The notes under the pieces are model-generated. The model saw nothing but the letters and a program-made list of their open reading frames with translations, did not search any database and was not told the DNA's origin. A DNA stretch of 14,450 nt from NCBI GenBank assembly GCA_048939725.1, contig JBHLPG010000086.1:1-14450 (forward strand). Reading direction: 5' to 3'. Shown here one piece after another: positions 1-7,770 of the stretch; the stretch's first letter is position 1, and each line of letters begins with the position of its first letter. Position numbers and translations under genes: made by a program. Source of the stretch: Hodarchaeum sp048939725. Lineage in GTDB: Archaea; Asgardarchaeota; Heimdallarchaeia; Hodarchaeales; Hodarchaeaceae.

Positions 1-2391
1 GTATTAAATAGGAAAAAATGTGGAGATAAGGAATAGATATACTATGAATATAATGGGATCCATTTGAAATGATTGATGTTTGATTTAAAATCCAAGTGGT
101 ATCAGTTTCATCAAAAACAGATAATGTTATATTATGATCATCAAAGGGATCCTGAATTTCACTCCAAAATAGTACTTTTCCGATGTTTTGGTTTTGTTGT
201 GATCTTTCTATGCCATGATTAAGGATTTCAGCTGGGTGATATTCTAAAATTTCTAAATTACTTTCTCCGATAATGAAAGTATTAAGTGACTCATCTTGGA
301 TCACAATACTGTAATTAAAAGCGCAGTTATGGATTATTTGTTTAGAGTGAATGTATAATGATCCGTTATAATGCATTTCAGCACTAATATTCCACGAATC
401 AAGACCATTGTAGTGATGAATTAACAAATTCACATTTGAAATGGTTCCAAACGGATCAACAGCATCAGCCCAAAAAACAAAAAGAGAGGAATAATGATTA
501 ATCGGTGTCTCTTCGAAATCGAAGCCGTTACAAACAGGTGGTGTTAAATCATAAATCGACACTGGTTGCCATGCAGTGCTTTCATTATTTCCTTTCTGAT
601 CCTCAGCTAGAATTCTATAGGTAAATGCCTGATTGGGTTCAAATCCTTCAATAGAAAAAGTAAAAAAGTTTCCAGAACCATTCCATATCATTGTACCATT
701 AATCTTGGATCCATGAATATATTCAAGAGTAACGGAAGTATTTTCCTCAGCTAAACCACTACCGTATTCTCCCTCTATAACTTCTGCCCAAATAGTTACT
801 GTACCGTTTTGATAAACATTTGGCCTATGATCTAAAATATTTGGGGGAGCATCATCTCCAATGACAATTGTCTTACTGATTTCTCCAACATTTCCCGCAT
901 TATCCTCTACCCAAATCCTTAGTGATACTTGATCCCCAAAAGGAAAACTATAGGATGTTCTATAATTATAAAACGCGTCATAATCCATTTCTAAAACAAT
1001 ATGATTCTCTAAATGGGTGAAATTCACATAGAAAGTGTTATTCACATAATAGGTTTCCCCGAATGGATCAATTGCATATGCAAAGACTGTTACCTCGCCA
1101 TCATTAACTGTAGAGTTCTCAAATGAATATATAATGTTTGGTAAAACTCTATCAGAAAGTGTAAAATTCGATGCTTGATTGATTCCAGGATTGTTCCAAT
1201 TATGTGTTGTATCAACAGCAGTTACATAATACCAAAGGTTCTGTAAATTATATTCTAGTGATTGGACACGAGCAAAATAAATTACATCGGATACTTGCTC
1301 CATTGAAAAATTTGTCCATGTTCCAATATAATTCTGTGTATATAATAAATAAGCAGAAGTTTCATTAAAAGGCCAATCAATTATTTCAGCATAGAAGTCT
1401 ACTGTACCATTTCCCCAATCTGTTTTCCAATACGAGGTAATAGGTATTGAATTATCATGTATAACGAACGGCCCCCGTGTTAATGATGTATTTAGGTTTT
1501 TAGCATAATCTGACACAGTGATCCAATAATATACAATATCATTGTACTCCAAATCTAAATTAAAATAATATTGATCCTCTGATTCAATCATAAAGAATGA
1601 AAAGATTTCACCATTTATATCAACATGTAATTGCACGCTACTCTCATTTATGCCACTTTGATAATCATTTTGATCCTCAACAGAGATATAAATTTCCACA
1701 TGACCCTGATAATGAGTGACGAAATTATCAATGATATCATCTTCATTGATAGGTGGAGGAACACTGTCAGTTGGTATAATTGTACGATAAGGTGGAGTTA
1801 ATAAGTATATTTTTGACCCGTTTTCATTTCCTAGACTATCTATGGCAGAATATATTGTATAATTTAAAAGCTCCCCGTAATAGGCCTCAATATAGCATAC
1901 CCAAAATCCAGAACCGTTTTGATGCATCTCTACAAAAGATTCATTTATCTGTAAGACCACAGGATCCATAACTAAGCTCATATTATCAGTAATATTTGCA
2001 TAGAATTGAAGGGTTCCATTTTGGTAATCAATTACATCATATTCAACAATATTGGGAGGGAAAGCATCACCTAAATAAAAAGAATAAAACTGGGTTGTCA
2101 TGGTATTATTAGCTATATCAATAGCTATAATATTGTAAAAAACCTGGACATTTTTATGAGTTAATGTATCAAGTGCACTTGCATTATAATATTGATTCGC
2201 AGTAAAGGCTTCCATTGTGAAATTTTCGTAAATGAGAACTACCTCATTCGTTATATTGATGACTGTTAAATTTAATAATACTTCAAAACTACTACTGTCA
2301 TAAACTTCTGCAAAAAATGTTGAAGAATTATCAAAAAGTGTGGATTCATTTACAAAATAGACATTTTGTACTAGAGGAGGATCATTATCCG
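1..2391 (-). repeat. Eight tandem ~102-residue beta-sandwich-like modules within the giant secreted protein
   Basis: Each module opens with an acidic, proline-containing linker: DNDPPLV, GDAFPPNI, TDSVPPPI, DNSIPIT, SDRVLPNI, GDDAPPNI, YDLTPPV and EYHPAEI. They start near residues 921, 1028, 1127, 1232, 1332, 1431, 1533 and 1638, a spacing of 99-107. Inside them, recurring elements are a strand such as NGTVTIWAEV, NGTLQFYANI or NGTVDFYAEI early in the module and a Y-x-I/V-x-A-x-D-x-x-G/N-N element late (YRILAEDQKGN, YYVTAVDTTHN). This is the pattern of Ig-like or cadherin-like extracellular stalks. Conservation is at protein level only; I saw no near-identical DNA copies, so the array looks old. 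The last module continues past the window edge. Confidence 0.7.
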
Positions 2392-5152
2392 TATACTCTG
2401 CGATTATTATATTAATTTCATATTTAGGGTTAATTTGATAGGTTAAATTGGTTGAAAATTCAAGAAATGAGAGTGTATTGTTAATCGAGTCTTCATATTC
2501 TACCGTTATGTTATAATAATCATAAGGTAGATTTGTAAAAATTGTATGCCCCGAAATTGTAGTATTTTGGGTCCAATTTATTGATGGATTAAAAGCATTA
2601 GTAATATTCACCCTAGCATTAGGAACGATTCTATTATCCAAATCTACAACATTAACCCGAACGCTTGCATTTTCAGGTCCTCTTGTTAGATCTGCAATAG
2701 TTATTCCATAGACGTCATTATTTTCGTTATCAAAATAGATTGTATAGATTCGTTCAGAAGAAATTAAATTTGTTCGTAGAACAATCCATTCAGCTTCTAC
2801 AGTGCTCACTTGACTTTCTGAACTCCAGGAATTTCCCCCATCAGTGGAGTTTTTCACAAAAATTGACTTATTGTTGATATAAACGGCAAAAAGAGTATTA
2901 TTTGAAATATCATATGCAGGTTTTACCTCATCTCCCCCTATTCCGCAATTTGTGACCACGTCACTTTTTTGACTCCAAGATCGATTATGATTAAAGAAAG
3001 CCCATGTTTCTAAATCCCCTGTTGTATTTAGAATGTCATTATTTAAAACAAGATAAACATTCTGGCTATTTGGATCAATGGTAGCTCCCCAATTAGCATT
3101 ATTATTGTAATCATCTTCTGGAGCCTCTGTTTCCGAAGTTAAAGTCGTTAAAAAGGTCGGAGATGCATCCCACATATCCAATTCATCATTATATATAAAA
3201 GAATATAACACGTTTGCAGTTGTATCCTCATAAATACAGAGAATATCGCCTCCACTTAAAGGAAGAAGCTGCCCGTGGTCATCATCATCATCAAGAAAAG
3301 AATAGGGGGGAGTAATATCATACCAGCTTGTATTATATTTCGCAAATTGGGGACCATTGGACATCCACGATGCTCCATAAATTTCTCCCTCTGTTGAAAT
3401 TGTGACTGTTCCTCCTCCATCAGGGGCATTATGAGAACCACCTGAAGCCATAATTATAGTCCATGCACCACTTGAGGTGTCATCTTTTGTATCAAGGTAA
3501 TTATAAACCATCTCATCATATGTGATTGAATTTCCAATAAGATGGATCTTTGTTCCAGTATTATTTGGTGTCCATTGGTCAAACCAACAACTAAAACTTC
3601 GGAAACGATATTCAGGTGGACCGCAATCAATATTAATTGGCCCTTCCCAAGTAGTCCCGTTGTCAGTTGTTTTATAATAAACAATTTCAGCCATACCCCC
3701 ATTTGTCTTTTGGAAAAATAAATATCCATGAGAGTCATTAATAAATACTATATTAGGTCCTGGATTATATTCATCTGTAGAATCATAGACATCATTATCA
3801 ATAATGACCTCCAACCAATCTGAGGGTGTATCGGAGTCTCTTTGTTCTTCAACACCAACAGTATAGAAGGATGTGGGATTTTTTTGATTATTGTACTCAG
3901 TTGTGATCCATTCTGCTAACCTTGAGACCTCAGAAATCCGTACTTCATCTATGATTCCATTCCAAAATCTGTTATCATAATTATAATATTGTCTTCCAAT
4001 ATGAGCCTCGAAACCACTTTCAATTAATGTTCTACTATCAGTATCAGTTTGTAGTGTACCATCAATATAAAGATAGTTCGTTCCAGCATCTATTACTCCC
4101 ACGACTTGGTGCCAATCACTATCAGTATAAGTGTTATCACTATCAGCACTTGTCATGACGCCATTTCCTACCCAAAATCTAAACCTGTTATCGCTATGTC
4201 TCACCAATGCATAACCATTATCATCAGTATCGTCTAACTTGCCAGCTATCCCCATATAATCTCCACTAGCACCTGCAATCTTCACCCACGCTTCGATTGT
4301 TAAGTGAGTATCAAACTCCAAACTAGTTGAACTAGGAATAGAAATATATCGCTCTGATCCGTCAAACTCCTGAGCATAACCGATTTTCGCAGAAACTTGT
4401 GTGGGAATTGAGCCTCCCCCTGTACCATGATTATTGTGCAGTGTGCTATCTCTATATTCATCTACATCTCCATTTCCACTTTCATCCAGATGCCAAACAC
4501 CCTTATAGGATGAGTCCCAGACACCTGTCGGATTTTCCTGACTGCTTATTGTGGAATTACCGTAATACATTATTATCGAGGTATTAATTTCACTTGATAG
4601 CAACGGTATTCTTACCCAAGCAACCATAAATGCATGAGTATTATTGAATACAACATCATAATGCTCTATCTCATGATCAAGTGTCTGGTTGTTTGTACCT
4701 AGGAAGAGGATATCATCACCATCCAATTGTGTATGATAACGAAGATCTCTATCGTAAAGAACAACCAACACTGGAAAATCAGTTAAATTAGCTGCGATAT
4801 TGCTGGAATCAATTGTGATATTTTTGCGATATTGAAAAGAAGGAGCTCCCCAGCCTTCTGATTGAATATCAGCTTTTACAGGGTACGATATAGAAGATGT
4901 CTTCACTCCTGTGCCACTAGAACTTCTTGATACTTCCGAACTCCCAAATTCACGCTCCCTTCTGACACTATCGGATCTGATATCTGCCATTAATCCATTT
5001 TTAAGCTTTGGCACTCTTATTCCATCATCTTTGCAATCTAAAACCTGATTATATGGAGAGAACACTGTACTGAATAATTGGGAAACAAACATAACTATAA
5101 GTAGACATAATAGATATCTATGTCTACATTTTAATTTTTCAGATTTCAACAT
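1..5152 (-). CDS. Giant secreted multidomain protein (DUF2341, LamG, Asp-box region, tandem Ig-like modules), 3' end outside window
   Basis: I read one frame from ATG at 5152 to the window edge without a stop: 1717 codons, C-terminus missing. Residues 1-32 form a signal peptide (basic start, then a hydrophobic stretch beginning LLCLLIVMF). Residues about 104-195 resemble DUF2341 (QYRKNITID, then DDILFLG and IIMYYGNS). Residues about 216-428 are a LamG/concanavalin-like domain (GVWHLDESGNG, LTIEAWVKI, WHQVVGVID, GIIDEVRIS). Residues 430-820 contain two Asp-box motifs, TTDNGTTW (495-502) and STDGGNSW (769-776), suggesting a sialidase-like beta-propeller. Residues about 825-920 resemble a carboxypeptidase-regulatory beta-sandwich. 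Eight ~102-residue modules follow. N-X-S/T sequons are very frequent, fitting an N-glycosylated archaeal surface protein. LamG suggests glycan or protein binding; no catalytic residues are evident. Anchoring cannot be judged because the C-terminus is absent. Domain names are recognised by eye; the frame is certain. Confidence 0.88.
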   Translation of the reverse strand, partial: MLKSEKLKCRHRYLLCLLIVMFVSQLFSTVFSPYNQVLDCKDDGIRVPKLKNGLMADIRSDSVRREREFGSSEVSRSSSGTGVKTSSISYPVKADIQSEGWGAPSFQYRKNITIDSSNIAANLTDFPVLVVLYDRDLRYHTQLDGDDILFLGTNNQTLDHEIEHYDVVFNNTHAFMVAWVRIPLLSSEINTSIIMYYGNSTISSQENPTGVWDSSYKGVWHLDESGNGDVDEYRDSTLHNNHGTGGGSIPTQVSAKIGYAQEFDGSERYISIPSSTSLEFDTHLTIEAWVKIAGASGDYMGIAGKLDDTDDNGYALVRHSDNRFRFWVGNGVMTSADSDNTYTDSDWHQVVGVIDAGTNYLYIDGTLQTDTDSRTLIESGFEAHIGRQYYNYDNRFWNGIIDEVRISEVSRLAEWITTEYNNQKNPTSFYTVGVEEQRDSDTPSDWLEVIIDNDVYDSTDEYNPGPNIVFINDSHGYLFFQKTNGGMAEIVYYKTTDNGTTWEGPINIDCGPPEYRFRSFSCWFDQWTPNNTGTKIHLIGNSITYDEMVYNYLDTKDDTSSGAWTIIMASGGSHNAPDGGGTVTISTEGEIYGASWMSNGPQFAKYNTSWYDITPPYSFLDDDDDHGQLLPLSGGDILCIYEDTTANVLYSFIYNDELDMWDASPTFLTTLTSETEAPEDDYNNNANWGATIDPNSQNVYLVLNNDILNTTGDLETWAFFNHNRSWSQKSDVVTNCGIGGDEVKPAYDISNNTLFAVYINNKSIFVKNSTDGGNSWSSESQVSTVEAEWIVLRTNLISSERIYTIYFDNENNDVYGITIADLTRGPENASVRVNVVDLDNRIVPNARVNITNAFNPSINWTQNTTISGHTIFTNLPYDYYNITVEYEDSINNTLSFLEFSTNLTYQINPKYEINIIIAEYTDNDPPLVQNVYFVNESTLFDNSSTFFAEVYDSSSFEVLLNLTVINITNEVVLIYENFTMEAFTANQYYNASALDTLTHKNVQVFYNIIAIDIANNTMTTQFYSFYLGDAFPPNIVEYDVIDYQNGTLQFYANITDNMSLVMDPVVLQINESFVEMHQNGSGFWVCYIEAYYGELLNYTIYSAIDSLGNENGSKIYLLTPPYRTIIPTDSVPPPINEDDIIDNFVTHYQGHVEIYISVEDQNDYQSGINESSVQLHVDINGEIFSFFMIESEDQYYFNLDLEYNDIVYYWITVSDYAKNLNTSLTRGPFVIHDNSIPITSYWKTDWGNGTVDFYAEIIDWPFNETSAYLLYTQNYIGTWTNFSMEQVSDVIYFARVQSLEYNLQNLWYYVTAVDTTHNWNNPGINQASNFTLSDRVLPNIIYSFENSTVNDGEVTVFAYAIDPFGETYYVNNTFYVNFTHLENHIVLEMDYDAFYNYRTSYSFPFGDQVSLRIWVEDNAGNVGEISKTIVIGDDAPPNILDHRPNVYQNGTVTIWAEVIEGEYGSGLAEENTSVTLEYIHGSKINGTMIWNGSGNFFTFSIEGFEPNQAFTYRILAEDQKGNNESTAWQPVSIYDLTPPVCNGFDFEETPINHYSSLFVFWADAVDPFGTISNVNLLIHHYNGLDSWNISAEMHYNGSLYIHSKQIIHNCAFNYSIVIQDESLNTFIIGESNLEILEYHPAEILNHGIERSQQNQNIGKVLFWSEIQDPFDDHNITLSVFDETDTTWILNQTSIISNGSHYIHSISIPYLHIFSYLI

Positions 5153-5221
5153 TTCATAGTACTCTTATTATGTTCTACCATTAACAATGAGATGACCAGA
5201 GTCTTCTCTAATTTATTTTTC

Positions 5222-5234
5222 AGTTATAAATAAA
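5222..5234 (-). promoter_or_regulatory. Candidate TATA box for the giant secreted protein gene
   Basis: On the minus strand this reads TTTATTTATAACT, an archaeal box-A-like element about 75 bp before the ATG at 5152. A start site about 25 bp downstream would give a leader near 50 nt. No good Shine-Dalgarno sequence precedes the ATG. Weak in an AT-rich spacer. Confidence 0.3.
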
Positions 5235-5404
5235 TCCTAATAGGAAGAAATCCTTTGAGGAGAAGACTTTGTCCACAAGTCCAATTTCAGCTTATGATGA
5301 GCTCCAAGTAGGATTAGGACAGATATTATTAAAATTAACCAAACAAATTCTCCGAATCATTATTAAAATTGCTTTTAAATCTAATATTATTCATTCCAAT
5401 CTGG

Positions 5405-5411
5405 AAAAAAA
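5405..5411 (-). terminator. Candidate oligo-T terminator of the GTPase gene
   Basis: Seven consecutive T on the minus strand, about 35 bp after the GTPase stop codon. Archaeal RNA polymerase can terminate at such T runs without a strong hairpin. Tentative, because the region is AT-rich. Confidence 0.35.
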
Positions 5412-5444
5412 CAGTTTTGTTTTATAATAGGAACTTTCTTCTGT

Positions 5445-6005
5445 CTATTGATATAATCTTTCAATTATCCTTTCCCCAAGTGCAGAAAAAGCCTGATCAA
5501 CATTTGTTCCATCTTTTGCAGAAGTCGAGAAATAATTAATATGTGCGGTAATATTTGGATGTTTATTAACTAGATATTTGGCAATATAGTCTTTTGCTGT
5601 TTTTACAGTAATCTGTATTTCATCTGTCAAATCCATTTTATTCCCCAAAACTATTATCGAGGAACTAGATAGATCAATATTTTTCGAGAATTCTTGAAGC
5701 CACCTTTCTAGGTTTTTTAGAGAGTTTAACCGAGTGAGGTCAAAGACAATAAATGCTCCCGTTGCGCCTTTGTAATATAGCTGACGAATTTGATCAAAAG
5801 CAGGTTGGCCCGCTAAATCCCAGATTTGAAATCGTAATTTCTTTAAACCATATACTGTATTTAATGTGACCTGTTTTGATAGAAAATCAGACCCTAACGT
5901 TGGAGTATATTCTGATGAAAAGCCTTTTCCAAGATATCGATTAATTAAAGAGGTTTTCCCAACTTTTCCATCTCCAAGTAGGCAGACTTTTGCAAGTAAG
6001 GTCAA
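5445..6005 (-). CDS. Ras/Rab-like small GTPase
   Basis: A 186-residue Ras-superfamily G domain acting as a GTP/GDP switch. All five G boxes are present: G1 GDGKVGKT (11-18), G2 Thr36 in TPTLG, G3 WDLAGQ (62-67; DLAGQ instead of the usual DTAGQ, with the catalytic-type Gln kept), G4 NKMD (122-125) and G5 TSAK (161-164). It is therefore probably competent for nucleotide binding and hydrolysis. The order and spacing fit Rab-like proteins. The C-terminus ends in ERLYQ with no cysteine, so no prenylation signal is visible and membrane attachment would need a partner. The start is TTG at 6003-6005: an in-frame TGA lies two codons upstream and no earlier start exists. Large families of such GTPases are typical of Asgard archaea. 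A decayed paralogue lies directly upstream on the same strand. Partners and pathway cannot be told from sequence. Confidence 0.93.
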   Translation of the reverse strand: MTLLAKVCLLGDGKVGKTSLINRYLGKGFSSEYTPTLGSDFLSKQVTLNTVYGLKKLRFQIWDLAGQPAFDQIRQLYYKGATGAFIVFDLTRLNSLKNLERWLQEFSKNIDLSSSSIIVLGNKMDLTDEIQITVKTAKDYIAKYLVNKHPNITAHINYFSTSAKDGTNVDQAFSALGERIIERLYQ

Positions 6006-6034
6006 TGTTCAATCTTTTTAGACTAATCAAACAT

Positions 6035-6045
6035 GATATTTAAAA
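6035..6045 (-). promoter_or_regulatory. Candidate TATA box for the GTPase gene
   Basis: The minus strand reads TTTTAAATATC, centred about 35 bp before the TTG start. With a usual 25-bp spacing, transcription would begin around 6010-6015, giving a leader of only a few nucleotides. This fits the absence of a Shine-Dalgarno motif upstream of the TTG. Confidence 0.4.
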
Positions 6046-6108
6046 AACTTCCAAGTTAAACAAAAATGTTCTTTTTAATCACTATTACACAATCTGATTA
6101 CTATTCAT

Positions 6109-6385
6109 TTAAAAAGTTCCATTAATCCTTTGGAGATGTAATGCAATTAGTCTTTCCCCCAGTATAGTAAAAGCTTTGGGTACATTCTCCAGTCTTTGCA
6201 GAAGTCCTGAAAAATTAAATATTCTGAGCTAAGCTTGAAAATTGATCCACCATTTTTGATATGTTGAAGAAGGAGCTAGATAAGATCTCATCTACTAAAT
6301 CCATTTTAAAACGATTACAGATGTTGCTTTCATTTTTGATGATTCTTCGAGATTAAATTCCTTGTCTGAGGTAGTTCTTTCTTAG
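6109..6385 (-). pseudogene. Decayed paralogue of the small GTPase (C-terminal half remnant)
   Basis: This stretch encodes broken but recognisable GTPase sequence on the minus strand. Read 5' to 3' it gives FNLEE, then SVIVL, then, after a frame change, KMDLVDEI, an in-frame TAA, FRTSAKTGE, and after another frame change NVPKAFTILGERLI, ending at TAA 6109-6111. The intact neighbour has SIIVLGNKMDLTDEI, TSAKDG and NVDQAFSALGERII at the same places. Against the neighbour, GTTTT-GGGGAAT-AAAATGG has lost exactly the 7 bases GGGGAAT, removing the Gly-Asn of the G4 box. A net loss of about two bases follows the G5 box. The N-terminal half with G1-G3 is absent; the remnant begins beside the stop codon of the upstream reductase gene. 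It probably arose by tandem duplication and decay. No product is expected. Confidence 0.85.
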
Positions 6386-6392
6386 ATATTAA

Positions 6393-7634
6393 TCATAGTA
6401 AGAGTACAAACCAGATTATACTATATAATATGGTACCCAGTATAAAAAGGATCAGAATGGTCAAACCATACTTTGCCAAAAGTCCTGGTGTATATGGTTC
6501 TGGGGGAAGGAAATGCTTTAATGGTTCATTTTCGTCAAATATCATTTCAATATTCCTTTTCTTTAATTCCTCAAAGAATAAGTCAGGGGTATTAGCAGGT
6601 AATGCTTCTGGTGGGAGAACACCAGTTCCACTAATTCTTCCCTCGGCAAAAAGTTGAGCTGCAATCGCTGCTGGAATTCCAGTAAGTTCACCCATTGTAA
6701 TACTTGGTGTACAGTAAACCCAATGCACAGGTTTGTCTTGATAAGATCCAAAGATATCGATACGCGCAGAAGAAGCAGGAACTCCCCCTGCTGCAAAAAG
6801 CCTCTCTGTGGAATGTATGATTTTTCCCCAGAATTTTTGACGAGATCTCCCTTGAATCATATGGAAGTGCTTAAAAGATTCTAAAACTTTGTTATTCCAA
6901 TCAGGTGTTAACCCTCCTTTTAGGGTACACTCCGTTACGTTTGGTAAGAATCGGGGAATAGAGACTGGTTCTGGATGTCCGCAATCAAAGACATTCACCT
7001 TATTAATTGGATGAGGGAAATCAATTTTGACATTCCCTTTTCCAGCAGGAGCATTAATGAATTTTCCATTCTGATATGAAGGGAAGCTTCCCGTTACAGC
7101 ATAATAGACATGAAGAATGACTGCAAAACCTTCTGAATCAGCTGCACCTCCTGCCCAAGAGATGTTAAATCGAACAGGACCAGTATCTAGTTTATTATAC
7201 GCACGGAGAGCCATTAGGTTCGTCAAACCTGGAGTCCAACCATATCCAATGAAGATTGGAATTTTGGCTTCTTTCGCTGCAATATCCATCTCTAGCACTT
7301 CTTGGGTGGGATCAGGATCATCACAGATATCAACTAATGGAATTTTAGCTTCGATTGCAGCACTAGCAACTTTTGGGCCAAAAAAATAGAATGGGCCTAT
7401 TGCTGAGACTGCAATGTCATAATTCTTCATTAAATGAACCAGTTCTTTATGATTGGTCGCATCAACTTTAATAAGTTTTAAACGGGAGTCCTTTAATTGA
7501 GAGATCAATTTATTTGCTTTCTTTTCATTAATATCGGCAATTACTATTTCGGTCCATATTTTACCGAATTTCACGGCATCCCTCACAATGTAACTGCCCA
7601 TATCTCCTGCTCCACCTAATATTAGTAGTTTCAT
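6393..7634 (-). CDS. Saccharopine dehydrogenase-like NAD(P)-binding oxidoreductase with C-terminal membrane anchor
   Basis: This is a 413-residue member of the saccharopine dehydrogenase-like family (COG1748-type). The N-terminal Rossmann fold has GGAGDMG at residues 7-13 and an acidic end of beta-2 (IADIN, near 34), which suggests a nicotinamide cofactor. The motif GWTPGLTNLMA in the middle is typical of the family. Residues from about 389 to the end form a hydrophobic helix (TILILFILGTILYSIIW) that should anchor the enzyme in the membrane. True lysine-pathway enzymes lack such an anchor, so a role in membrane lipid or quinone chemistry is possible, as proposed for eukaryotic SCCPDH and mycobacterial enoyl reductases of this fold; this is inference. 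ATG at 7634 is preferred over the in-frame GTG at 7643 because AGGTGA lies 5 nt before the ATG and overlaps the GTG. It is divergent from the flavoprotein gene at 7771. Confidence 0.85.
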   Translation of the reverse strand: MKLLILGGAGDMGSYIVRDAVKFGKIWTEIVIADINEKKANKLISQLKDSRLKLIKVDATNHKELVHLMKNYDIAVSAIGPFYFFGPKVASAAIEAKIPLVDICDDPDPTQEVLEMDIAAKEAKIPIFIGYGWTPGLTNLMALRAYNKLDTGPVRFNISWAGGAADSEGFAVILHVYYAVTGSFPSYQNGKFINAPAGKGNVKIDFPHPINKVNVFDCGHPEPVSIPRFLPNVTECTLKGGLTPDWNNKVLESFKHFHMIQGRSRQKFWGKIIHSTERLFAAGGVPASSARIDIFGSYQDKPVHWVYCTPSITMGELTGIPAAIAAQLFAEGRISGTGVLPPEALPANTPDLFFEELKKRNIEMIFDENEPLKHFLPPEPYTPGLLAKYGLTILILFILGTILYSIIWFVLLL

Positions 7635-7639
7635 ACCAT

Positions 7640-7645
7640 TCACCT
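7640..7645 (-). promoter_or_regulatory. Shine-Dalgarno site that decides the reductase start
   Basis: The minus strand reads AGGTGA, then ATGGT (5 nt), then ATG at 7634. This places translation at MKLLILGGAG and excludes the upstream GTG at 7643, which falls inside the site. Confidence 0.7.
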
Positions 7646-7673
7646 AGCTTTCTGAAGCAAAATTCTACCAATC

Positions 7674-7690
7674 TTTAAAAAAAAATAAAC
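7674..7690 (-). promoter_or_regulatory. Candidate A/T-rich promoter element in the divergent intergenic region
   Basis: The minus strand reads GTTTATTTTTTTTTAAA about 45 bp before the reductase ATG, leaving room for a short leader carrying the AGGTGA site. The 7644-7770 spacer must also carry the promoter of the plus-strand flavoprotein gene, but I could not single out its element. Confidence 0.25.
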
Positions 7691-7770
7691 ATTGCGAAGC
7701 TTCTAATAAACAAATAATTTTCTAAAGGAAGAATATTCTGTTGGTAAGAAGCACTTTATGGGATTAAATC

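Larger units (their letters stand above)
5153..5444. other. Intergenic region without a gene
   Basis: This spacer lies between the 5' end of the giant gene and the 3' end of the GTPase gene. I see no convincing ORF or structured RNA. It holds a candidate TATA box, an imperfect long-range inverted repeat (9-bp arms at 5200-5208 and 5260-5268, 51 bp apart), and an oligo-T tract (minus strand) at 5405-5411 just past the GTPase gene. Confidence 0.5.

Noticed and set aside
3276..3300. CATCATCAT-type trinucleotide run
   Set aside because: It encodes a short Asp run (DDDDD) in the giant protein, in frame; five repeats are not a notable microsatellite.
3256..3738. Minus-strand ORFs of 61 and 94 residues inside the giant gene
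   Set aside because: They lie in another frame of a continuous 1717-codon frame that encodes recognisable domains, including an Asp-box at the same place. They are shadows.
5200..5268. 9-bp inverted arms (AGTCTTCTC and GAGAAGACT) 51 bp apart
   Set aside because: Short arms, a long loop and no T-run or gene boundary at the right place; not enough to call a terminator or RNA element.
6314..6363. Plus-strand reading AFIFDDSSRLNSL, which resembles AFIVFDLTRLNSL of the neighbouring GTPase and could suggest an inverted fragment
   Set aside because: The same bases on the minus strand read FNLEE...SVIVL in the order expected for the relic GTPase, so the plus-strand likeness is most simply chance in a short AT-rich stretch.
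6430..7389. Several plus- and minus-strand ORFs of 75-90 residues overlapping the reductase gene
   Set aside because: All overlap the strongly supported reductase frame and show no family motifs.
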